A model generated the notes under the pieces. The model was given only the letters and a program-made list of their open reading frames with translations. It was not told the origin of the DNA and ran no database searches. This document shows positions 45,190 to 53,230 of a stretch of 64,000 bases of DNA, piece after piece. The stretch is from Candidatus Kapaibacterium thiocyanatum (lineage in GTDB: Bacteria; Bacteroidota; Ignavibacteria; Kapaibacteriales; Kapaibacteriaceae). The first letter of the stretch is position 1; every line of letters starts with the position of its first letter. Location of the stretch: assembly GCA_001899175.1 (NCBI GenBank), contig MKVH01000021.1, positions 309,066 to 373,065 of the forward strand, written 5' to 3'. The translations under genes were made by a program, and so were the position numbers.

Positions 45190-48100
45190 CTATGGCGTAT
45201 AGATCTTCCGCGTACTGTTTCTCCCGGACGCGTCCGTGTGGACGATGATCTTCGGTCCACTCGCGTCGATATCGACTTCCCTTCCGAGGACGTCGAAGGC
45301 CCGCTCGGATGTCGTCGTACCACGTACATCGCTCTCCGATCGTGACTGCTCGGCAACGAAGGTGGCATCCGGATCGAGATCCAGCATCCGTACATCCGTA
45401 TTGCGTACGACGACGGCCGAATGATCGTCAGTCCACTGTTTCACCGTGCCGAAGGCATGGTACGGGCATCCATACAACACCTTGCCGTCACGCGTGCGAT
45501 AGCAGAGAATGGAATCACCACGCCTCGCGAAGACATAGTCCAGCGAGGGACTGGATGATACATACTCCGTGCCGAGGAACAGCGCTTCGGCATCCGGCGA
45601 CGCCCTGTAGTAATACTCGATCTTCGGCGATTCTTTCTCGACCGCGAAGACGGCCGAGCGATTCCTGCCGATGGCTACCGGCACGCCACCATAGTCGACG
45701 ATATCGACCAGCCGCTTCGGATATTCCTGTCCGGACCATGAAAGCGTACCCACTGCGAACTCCGACATTCCGACCGGTGGCAGTCCGACCCATCCTCCGC
45801 AGAGGATATTCCGGTTCTCCATTTGAGCCATGGTGTACGTGGGATAGCATCCCGTGATCCTTCCGTTCCCATCGATCATGATACTCTCCATGTATCGATC
45901 GTAGTAGATCGGATCCGGACTGGCCTTCACCACCTCCGGTGTTCCCATATTGAACACCGACGGTATGAGATACCCCCTGCCGTCGGAGAAGTTCAACGCA
46001 CCGATATAGAATTCGTACTTACCGATGTCCAGTCCCACTGACCCCCGGTGCATGAAGAATGCCGTCCGGCCATGTCTGTCGGTGGAAATCGCAGGTACTT
46101 CTCCATTCGGGAACGGCATCTCCATGCGATGCGATACGACGCTGCGATCCGCAATGTCCATACGATGGATTGTGTCGCGATCGTGCCAGACGATGGCATC
46201 GGCGAATCCCGATACGGTGAACCGCGCGAGCGTCGGTACGGGAACGGGCTCGCAGATCTCGACGGGTGGCCCTTCATGTGGATGTCGCCTCACGTGGACC
46301 GTATCCTGCGACCTCTGTGCGACGATGACAGCCGACGCATCCGGCGCAGTATACTGTGCGTCGAACGGTCTCTTTCCTTTCCACAGGATGGTATCGTTCC
46401 TGAAATCGTACAACATCAGCGAATCGCCGTAGGCATACTCGATCATCAGTCCCGAACCGTCCTCGCAGGCACGGAACGACCATATCCGGGCAACGGGCGA
46501 TACGAGATACGACTTCCGCGCGACGGCATCGACGACGATCAACTCCGTATCGGTCATCGATGCGAGAACGACCGCGCGTGGCGTCCGGTTGTCCCATACC
46601 ATCATGTTTCCGACAACCCGACCGATATCCACGCTATCGATACCGTCGGGACCGATGATCCGCACGTGCGATCTCGTGCCACCCGGAGTGAGGGCGACGA
46701 GCGTATCGCCTCCTGTACCAACGACCTGGACTTGCCAGTAGTCCCGACGCATGGAGAGAATCAGATCCTTGTACGACCGATGCGCGGACGTAGCCTGCGT
46801 CGAGATATCGACGTTCATGTATCCGGTGGCCGTGAGATGCAACTGCATACCCTCGGGATCGAGCATCACCGGCTTGTCCATCTGTGCCCCACCGAGGGAG
46901 AAGGTCTTCAGCGGCGGACACTGAACCGGAGCATCGCCCGCCGGTACGATGGCATACGTCCCCATCGAATCGATACTGCACAACGATCTGCCGTCACCGA
47001 GGTAGCGGCGGAACCAGAGGTTGTTCCTGCCGAAGCTGCGAACGACCCTGTCGTTCCGCAGTGTACGGCGCGCCATCCCGACGACTGCGGTTTCATACCA
47101 GGCCACGATGGAATCGCCTTCGACGTGGAAGGCGCTCGATCTCGGCATGAAGATTCCGGGAATGCTGTCCACTACACGGCGCCTGGTCCTGTCCACTACG
47201 AAGAGTTTGTCACCGCGTTCGAGGGAATGCTCGACGTACAGGCCGATGGCGCCGTCCCTGCTCACGGCGAACGGATTCCGTTCGAACGTGAGTGGAACGT
47301 CGTTACGCCCCGAATCGACGATGGACATTCCCACCACATCGATGGTCCAGTACCGATCGCCGGCAACCACGTGGAAGTATCCGCCTCGTGGATATATCTC
47401 CTGATACTGTCGTTGCACCGGAAGACGATAGATCGTGGACGGACTGCGCGCCGTATCGACGTTGAGGGATACGATCAACGTGTCCATCGAGACGGAGTAC
47501 CGGGTACTGACGTGGATCGTATCCATCACGAAGGGATACACTGTTGTCCGGCCCCGCGTGAAGAACCTGCCGCTCGTGAGATCCATGTAGGTCGAATCGC
47601 CCACGTACAGGGTGCGTTTCGACACCATTTGCATGAAGGTAGCTGTCGGCACGGCGACGTCGGACGTCACGAGGCCCGACCCGACATCGTATCGAACGAC
47701 GCGCGGTTCGATCGTGTCGGAATATTGCCTGAATCCCTGGACATGGAGCACCGTCGATCCGGCATCCAGGAGGGATATCTGATCGTCGCCGTAGGGGCCC
47801 TCGAGCCGCACTTCCTTCACGTGCGGCTGTCCGTCGTCATAGACCAGATAGAGCGTCGGATACTTCCGGCAGATGACGATCCGCGACGATTCATCCACGC
47901 CGAGCATTTCCGATCCGACGGGAACCCTTCCGAGTTGCCGCACGGCCTGCGTCGCGTCATCGATATGACTGACGGTTCCATCCCGATGCAAGGCATACAG
48001 ACCATCCTCACCTTCCAGGCGCCGATAGTCCGCGACGTGTCCAACGATCGACCGTATGCCACGATCGAGATCGATGTACATGATTTCGTCGGTATATGGC

Positions 48101-48270
48101 GGCGAACAATAGACGACCATTCCGCGTTCCGGAAGGTAGGTCGGGGCATAGTACTGCCGTGCTGACCACGGCTGGATGGACGGTACCCTCCACCGTTCGA
48201 CGGCCACCTGTGCCGTAGCACTGCTGGAAACGAGCATCGACAGGATGACGATGAGAAACAACGGCTGCAT
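45190..48270 (-). CDS. Large secreted protein, beta-propeller-like, T9SS-type C-terminus
   Basis: 1026 aa from ATG 48270. Signal peptide QPLFLIVILSMLVSSSATAQ. The body is beta-rich with many D-, G- and aromatic-rich strands of irregular length (VVYCSPPYTDEIMYIDL, LYVVYDDGQPHV), suggesting one or two propellers, though no repeat family is certain. The last ~35 residues (FDVLGREVDIDASGPKIIVH ... RKIYTP) resemble a degenerate type IX sorting end. No catalytic motif. Frame also open to 48312. Divergent from the protease gene. Confidence 0.7.
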   Translation of the reverse strand: MQPLFLIVILSMLVSSSATAQVAVERWRVPSIQPWSARQYYAPTYLPERGMVVYCSPPYTDEIMYIDLDRGIRSIVGHVADYRRLEGEDGLYALHRDGTVSHIDDATQAVRQLGRVPVGSEMLGVDESSRIVICRKYPTLYLVYDDGQPHVKEVRLEGPYGDDQISLLDAGSTVLHVQGFRQYSDTIEPRVVRYDVGSGLVTSDVAVPTATFMQMVSKRTLYVGDSTYMDLTSGRFFTRGRTTVYPFVMDTIHVSTRYSVSMDTLIVSLNVDTARSPSTIYRLPVQRQYQEIYPRGGYFHVVAGDRYWTIDVVGMSIVDSGRNDVPLTFERNPFAVSRDGAIGLYVEHSLERGDKLFVVDRTRRRVVDSIPGIFMPRSSAFHVEGDSIVAWYETAVVGMARRTLRNDRVVRSFGRNNLWFRRYLGDGRSLCSIDSMGTYAIVPAGDAPVQCPPLKTFSLGGAQMDKPVMLDPEGMQLHLTATGYMNVDISTQATSAHRSYKDLILSMRRDYWQVQVVGTGGDTLVALTPGGTRSHVRIIGPDGIDSVDIGRVVGNMMVWDNRTPRAVVLASMTDTELIVVDAVARKSYLVSPVARIWSFRACEDGSGLMIEYAYGDSLMLYDFRNDTILWKGKRPFDAQYTAPDASAVIVAQRSQDTVHVRRHPHEGPPVEICEPVPVPTLARFTVSGFADAIVWHDRDTIHRMDIADRSVVSHRMEMPFPNGEVPAISTDRHGRTAFFMHRGSVGLDIGKYEFYIGALNFSDGRGYLIPSVFNMGTPEVVKASPDPIYYDRYMESIMIDGNGRITGCYPTYTMAQMENRNILCGGWVGLPPVGMSEFAVGTLSWSGQEYPKRLVDIVDYGGVPVAIGRNRSAVFAVEKESPKIEYYYRASPDAEALFLGTEYVSSSPSLDYVFARRGDSILCYRTRDGKVLYGCPYHAFGTVKQWTDDHSAVVVRNTDVRMLDLDPDATFVAEQSRSESDVRGTTTSERAFDVLGREVDIDASGPKIIVHTDASGRNSTRKIYTP

Positions 48271-48503
48271 GGCGATCGCTGGAGAATGACCGGATATGTA
48301 GCCTATTAACAACAGGGGTCCGGGAAAGTTACCCGCAGTGCATCCGAACAGGAATGTGACTGGGGCCGGAACCTGTTCGTGAACGAATGACCTGTTTTCG
48401 TCATGACGATACCGTAGTTCGTGATACTATCATCCGTGATATTCCCCGTGGTCACGTATCCTTCGTGGTTATCGCAGCCTCCACCCACGATCGCCGGCAG
48501 TCC

Positions 48504-49862
48504 ATGATCCATCGTTACCCTCTCTTCTCCGTCATCGCGATCGTTCTTGCGGCAGGCAGTATCCCATCGGCACGAGGTCAGGATATCGTCGGTATGGTCA
48601 AGCGCGTGAAACCTGCCGTGGTGACCGTGGTTCCTGAGAACGCCTTCGGCCTCGACGAAGGACTCGGCAGTGGCTTCTTCATCGACCGGACACGTGTCGT
48701 CACGAACTATCACGTGATCGACGGTGCCTCGGCCGTCAGGATCAAGCTGAACGACAGCACGAAGCTGCATGCGAAACATATCGTCGCCCAGGATTCGGCA
48801 CTGGACCTGGCCATCCTGGAAATCGACGTCCCGAAGGAATGGAAGGTGGCTCCCCTGCCATTGCTCATACAGGATCCGGAACAGGGGCAACGCATCTACG
48901 TCGTCGGCAATCCGCTCGGCCTCGAGCAGAGTATCTCCGACGGCATCGTATCGTCCGTACGGATCGTCAAGGACCAGGGTAAGCAGATCCAGTTCACGGC
49001 AGCCATCTCGCCGGGCAACAGCGGCAGCCCGCTGCTCGACGCCAACGGCAAGGTCTACGGCGTAGCGCATACCATCATGCAGGGCGGACAGAATCTCAAC
49101 TTCGCCATCCCTTCGGAGAAGATCGGAACGTTGAAGATCGGTGAACCCATCGCCTTCCAGCCATCCGTGAAAGTATACGAAGGGATCAGGATGAGAGTCA
49201 TCGACGCCTTCGTCGTCGACACGACACTGATCGGCAATCCACCGTCGGACCTCGCGCCACGCGATCGGAACATCTGGCGCCTCCGTACTGCCGCACTGCG
49301 GGCCCGATGGAAGGCTGAGGTCGTGGACAAGAACATGAGCAGGCTCGTACGTGCCGTCAAACGCAACTACACGGACTTCGACATCGACGGGGATTCTCTC
49401 ACGATGTCGCAGGCCCATGCCATCATTTCCGAAGCGCTCGGACGCAACGACGCCGACGACGACTATCCACCCGAGATCGCGAGCAGGATCGAGGGCATGA
49501 AGCTCGACCTGAAGGCCGCGATGGCGCAGATGTATCTCAGCAATCAGACCGTACCTCTCGGATTCACGGCAGGTATCATCAGCGGTACCGGCCAGATGTG
49601 GCAAGAACTGCAGAAGGACCGGCGATACGTCGTCGTCACGGCATCCGACACCACGGCCATCGCGGACATCGACATGGCCGTCTTCCGATATGAAGATGGT
49701 ATGTGGAAGGCCGTGGCGGCGAATACGAAGGACGATGCGTTTCCCTATGTCTACTTCACCGCACCGGACGCCGGAGAGTACGCCATCGTATGGAGGGTAG
49801 CGGAATATACCGGCATAGCGAAGGAAGGCGTCGTCGGCACCTTCATCGTCACTACCGAATGA
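48504..49862 (+). CDS. Exported trypsin-like serine protease (DegP/HtrA-type core)
   Basis: 452 aa from ATG 48504. Signal peptide 1-25 (to ARG-Q). Catalytic triad: His70 (VVTNYHVID), Asp101 (DSALDLAILEI) and Ser173 (ISPGNSGSPLLD), plus GNPLGLEQSISDGIVSS, all as in the HtrA protease core. The ~250 residues after it are not a PDZ domain I can recognise, which sets it apart from classical DegP. Probably a periplasmic quality-control or processing protease. Confidence 0.9.
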   Translation: MIHRYPLFSVIAIVLAAGSIPSARGQDIVGMVKRVKPAVVTVVPENAFGLDEGLGSGFFIDRTRVVTNYHVIDGASAVRIKLNDSTKLHAKHIVAQDSALDLAILEIDVPKEWKVAPLPLLIQDPEQGQRIYVVGNPLGLEQSISDGIVSSVRIVKDQGKQIQFTAAISPGNSGSPLLDANGKVYGVAHTIMQGGQNLNFAIPSEKIGTLKIGEPIAFQPSVKVYEGIRMRVIDAFVVDTTLIGNPPSDLAPRDRNIWRLRTAALRARWKAEVVDKNMSRLVRAVKRNYTDFDIDGDSLTMSQAHAIISEALGRNDADDDYPPEIASRIEGMKLDLKAAMAQMYLSNQTVPLGFTAGIISGTGQMWQELQKDRRYVVVTASDTTAIADIDMAVFRYEDGMWKAVAANTKDDAFPYVYFTAPDAGEYAIVWRVAEYTGIAKEGVVGTFIVTTE

Positions 49863-49913
49863 TCATCGATATCACCCACGTCCATTCATCAACACAGGAA
49901 CAAGGATTCACGC

Positions 49914-50453
49914 ATGCTTCGTTCACGACTCCCGTCGACCGCACCCGATCACCCGCATTCCTTCACCTTGACCGGCATCCTCATCGCCATCGTCCTCATA
50001 TCGACCGGTTGCGGCGGTATGAACGGCACGTATATCGAGCCGCCGAAGGGTCCACGTGGACTATGCAGTCTGATCGTCGACAACAACTTCAGCAGCGACA
50101 TCGTGATCAAGCTCTATGAAGTCAAGGATCCCACGCAGGCCCTGCACTACATGTACGTATCCGGAAAATCGACGGCGGTAGTCGAAGGTATCGCACCCGG
50201 CAACCTCATGATGCGCTACAGCATGGGCAGGGAGTGGGACAAGACGAAGAAGATGTTCCTCCACGATCGCGCCAACTTCGAAACGGACCAGGTCTTCAAG
50301 TTCGAACAGTCCGAGACGGAAGTCAGCACGAGCGACGGCATCCGCAAGGAGAAGCACTGGAGCGTCCAGCAGCTCAAGCTGAATGCGAACGGTGTGGAAG
50401 GCAACGTGACGACGTCCCAGATCGACGACGACGAGTTCCAGGACAGGAAGTGA
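49914..50453 (+). CDS. Lipoprotein, unknown
   Basis: 179 aa. A hydrophobic N-terminal segment ends in the lipobox LISTGC, giving a lipid-anchored Cys near residue 33. The mature domain is short and beta-rich (CSLIVDNNFSSDIVIKLYEV, ALHYMYVSGKSTAVVEGI). No family recognised. It follows the protease gene by 51 bp and may be co-transcribed. Confidence 0.7.
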   Translation: MLRSRLPSTAPDHPHSFTLTGILIAIVLISTGCGGMNGTYIEPPKGPRGLCSLIVDNNFSSDIVIKLYEVKDPTQALHYMYVSGKSTAVVEGIAPGNLMMRYSMGREWDKTKKMFLHDRANFETDQVFKFEQSETEVSTSDGIRKEKHWSVQQLKLNANGVEGNVTTSQIDDDEFQDRK

Positions 50454-50701
50454 TCGCTCTCCGTGACGTATCGGACCGACGACGCTCTATACGGTATGAC
50501 ACGACCAGCCCATCGTAGCGAACCGTTCTTTCAGGACGACATTCCGACGTCGTTCCATCGGCTCCCGAGGAGTCGGTGGATGATATGCCCATAGCGTTGG
50601 TCATCGTTCGTCGATACAACACCGTACGGAATCGGAGGAAGCCGGGCCTTTCCACGGTCTTCGACCCGTACCGGACTACATCGTGACGTACCGGATCGTA
50701 C

Positions 50702-50725
50702 GCAGGCCGCCGAATGGCGGCCTGC
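50702..50725. terminator. Perfect 10-bp hairpin
   Basis: GCAGGCCGCC, loop GAAT, GGCGGCCTGC. It is very stable and lies 250 bp after the lipoprotein gene. No T tract, so a Rho-independent role is uncertain. Confidence 0.5.
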
Positions 50726-51320
50726 CCGATCCGTATCCAGCTCCCCGACCAGGATTCGACCACCTTCCCGCACAGGGTTCGAGCCTGTATTACAGTATCC
50801 CGTATGGATTCCGTGCACGGACCTGTCCATCCGAAGCACGGCAACTATCGACGTCCACCACCACGGACCGGTACATTGCCTTGACGGGCTGTCCACCCAC
50901 TGATGCCAGGTGCACTATCGAACAGCTCACCGTGGAAATCGGTATGAACGAAACATGACTCCAATAACGACGAAGAACGACAGACAACGGTCATACGATT
51001 AATGCAATCATCCTCGAACATGGCTCGTTTCCGGTATCAGTTGCAGGAAAGACCATATCTCCGGAATGTCATCATGATAGCTCATCCATCCATGCATACT
51101 CCTGCAATGACGATTCATCCGCGGCAGGTACGATGAAGCATCGAATGCCAGCGGCGAGTATCCGAAGACGAGTCATGACGAATCACATGGTCATCGGTAC
51201 ATGATTGCGTCGTAGCGCATCGGCCTCCTCCAAAAAGCCACCCTTTCACCCGGCACCCCCGCGCGAAGGTTATCCTCGCCGCACACCTCCCACTCGGGAT
51301 CACGACGGTCCTTCCTGAAA

Positions 51321-51328
51321 TATTTTTG
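51321..51328 (+). promoter_or_regulatory. Putative -7 element (TATTTTTG) for the sigma factor operon
   Basis: TATTTTTG fits TAnnTTTG, 77 bases before ATG 51405. No clear -33 element. Confidence 0.4.
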
Positions 51329-51404
51329 TTCCGTCGGCATTCTCCTGTGAGACGATTCGTCGCGACGTGCGTCATTGTCCTCGAATGCACGACGGAACCA
51401 CACG

Positions 51405-51953
51405 ATGAACCCAATGACCACACCGGATACCGAACTCATGGCGGCTGTACGCGCCGGAGACGCCGATTGCGAGGCGGCCTTCCGTGAGCTGTACAGGCGC
51501 CATGCCGACCGGGTCTACCGCTACGCCCTGAAGGTCGTGAACGGTGATGCCCGCGCCGCCGATATCCTGCAGGACACGTTCATGAAGTTCCTGGTCGTGC
51601 TCCGCAACGGCGAGCTGATCGAGAACGTGCCGGCCTTCCTGATGCGTATCTGCCGCAACCTGTGCCTGGACCTGCGGCGCAACGAGCGGATGGACTTCAT
51701 CGATCCGCAGTTGATCACCCTTACCACGGAAGACGAATCGCTGGAAGACCGGGACCTGCAGGAACACCTTTCCGCAGCCATCGCCAGCCTGCCCGACCAC
51801 TATCGCGAGGCACTGGTGATGCACGTCTATGGCGGCCTGAGTTACGCGGAGATATGCGAAGCCACGGAATCGTCCCTGCCGATGGTCCGCAACCGTATCT
51901 CCCGCGCACGTCAATGGCTGCGTTCCGCACTTCTTCCCCTCTTCAGGAATTGA
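51405..51953 (+). CDS. ECF RNA polymerase sigma factor
   Basis: 182 aa from ATG 51405. Region 2 is AAFRELYRRHADRVYRYALKVV...ADILQDTFMKFL; region 4 is SLPDHYREALVMHVYGGLSYAEICEATESSLPMVRNRISRARQWLR. This is a standard ECF factor for an extracytoplasmic regulon. The next gene (8 bp on) carries the anti-sigma domain and the following genes are a TonB receptor and DUF4249 lipoprotein, so it probably controls its own operon. Confidence 0.93.
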   Translation: MNPMTTPDTELMAAVRAGDADCEAAFRELYRRHADRVYRYALKVVNGDARAADILQDTFMKFLVVLRNGELIENVPAFLMRICRNLCLDLRRNERMDFIDPQLITLTTEDESLEDRDLQEHLSAAIASLPDHYREALVMHVYGGLSYAEICEATESSLPMVRNRISRARQWLRSALLPLFRN

Positions 51954-51960
51954 GGCTACG

Positions 51961-53208
51961 ATGCACAACGACGACGATATGATCGAACGCTTCCTCGAAG
52001 GACAGACCTCGAACGAGGAGAATGAAGCCCTGTTCAGCGCCCTCGCTTCGGACAACACGCTCCAGGCCGAATTCCGCACGTCCGTGGGCATTCGCCGCAC
52101 CTTCGAGCGTGAAGCCGCCACCATCAAGGCCCCTCCTGCCGTCCTCGATTCGCTGATGGCCTCGGCCACGGCATCCGGTCTCATACCGCCTGCACCGGTC
52201 GTAACGGCTCCCGCGGCGGGCTCGATTTCCGGTGGGATCATCAAGTTGTTCATCCTGCTCGGCGCCATGGTCATCGGCGCGGCATTGTATCCGGTGCTGT
52301 TCAGGAACGACGAAGACGCAACACGGCAACGTCCGGCAACGGCCCAGGGTATCGGCGAACCTTCCATGAATCGTGGTGTCGAAACGACGCCGGGCGATGC
52401 ATCCGCTTCGAACGACGGCCAACACCTCGCAACGCCGCACGGCGCCGTAGCGCCGCGTACGACGTCGCCCACGGCAGTGATGACCGACGGTGAACCTGTA
52501 CGATCCTCGACGGCCACGGTCATTTCGGAACGTCCGTCTCACCGGTCGTCTTCTGCACGTACGACGACGACGTCGCGCGAACCTGCCGTATCGAACGTCG
52601 CCACGCTACCGATACAGCCAGCTTCCACCGACGTCGCGACGACGGCGACGGATGTGGAATCCGAGGAAGCGCCCATCTCGCCGTCCATGCCCATCGCCGC
52701 GTTCGAGCCGACGGCACCCGACGTCGATTCACGGAATGCCACGGCGGAGCCCATCGCCCTGTCCGACGACACCTCGGTCGACGGTTTCTCCCGCTTCGAA
52801 TTCCGCTTCCATTCACAGGCGCTCGGCAGGGATATCGGCGGCTACATCGACGGAGTATCGCCCTGGGCGAACTTCGGTGGCGAACTCGGTTATCGCTTCG
52901 ACGATATCTCGTCGGCCGGCCTCGGCTTCTACCATGTCGTCATGCCTGAGGACACGGCCATCTTCATGCGCTGGTGGGGATCGTACTACAGAGTCACACC
53001 GGACATCGGCCTGCCCTTCCAGCTACGCCCATACATCCAGGCCACCATCGGCGGATGCGAACGAGGTGTCGTCATCGCACCGTCCATCGGCCTCACCATG
53101 CCTGTCGGCATGTTCTCGCTTTCTCTCGGGGCGGACGTCACGGCCCTCGCACGCACGACGTTCACGGTTCGGCCAGCCATGCGCCTGGCTATAGGCATCA
53201 CTTTCTGA
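51961..53208 (+). CDS. Anti-sigma-like domain fused to an outer-membrane beta-barrel
   Basis: 415 aa. Residues 1-70 look like an anti-sigma N-terminus (DMIERFLEGQTSNEENEALFSAL...EFRTSVGIRRTFE). One transmembrane helix follows at ~93-114 (IIKLFILLGAMVIGAALYPVLF), then a ~160-residue Ser/Thr/Ala/Pro linker (115-275). The last ~140 residues are regular amphipathic strands ending in ...RLAIGITF, with the terminal Phe of an outer-membrane barrel (about 8 strands). No zinc-binding HxxxCxxC is seen. One chain could link the ECF factor in the cytoplasm to the outer membrane. Confidence 0.7.
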   Translation: MHNDDDMIERFLEGQTSNEENEALFSALASDNTLQAEFRTSVGIRRTFEREAATIKAPPAVLDSLMASATASGLIPPAPVVTAPAAGSISGGIIKLFILLGAMVIGAALYPVLFRNDEDATRQRPATAQGIGEPSMNRGVETTPGDASASNDGQHLATPHGAVAPRTTSPTAVMTDGEPVRSSTATVISERPSHRSSSARTTTTSREPAVSNVATLPIQPASTDVATTATDVESEEAPISPSMPIAAFEPTAPDVDSRNATAEPIALSDDTSVDGFSRFEFRFHSQALGRDIGGYIDGVSPWANFGGELGYRFDDISSAGLGFYHVVMPEDTAIFMRWWGSYYRVTPDIGLPFQLRPYIQATIGGCERGVVIAPSIGLTMPVGMFSLSLGADVTALARTTFTVRPAMRLAIGITF

Positions 53209-53230
53209 CCTTTACTTCGGGAAACGTACA

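Larger units (their letters stand above)
50454..51404. other. 950-bp gene-poor region before the sigma factor operon
   Basis: No credible gene. A 91-residue plus frame at 50683-50958 has no family, no ribosome site and low-complexity composition. It holds a perfect 10-bp hairpin (50702-50725) and a -7-like promoter element at 51321. Confidence 0.5.

Noticed and set aside
46048..48165. 705-residue plus frame opposite the 1026-aa secreted protein
   Set aside because: The minus reading has a signal peptide and regular strands; the plus frame is rich in R/H/D with no features.
50755..50810. tRNA-like T-arm (ACAGG-GTTCGAG-CCTGT)
   Set aside because: The loop is offset by one base from a true T loop, and no acceptor, D or anticodon arms can be built around it on either strand.
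50683..50958. 91-residue plus frame in the 50.5-51.4 kb gap
   Set aside because: Contains the perfect hairpin, is Pro/Arg/Thr-rich and lacks a ribosome site or family.
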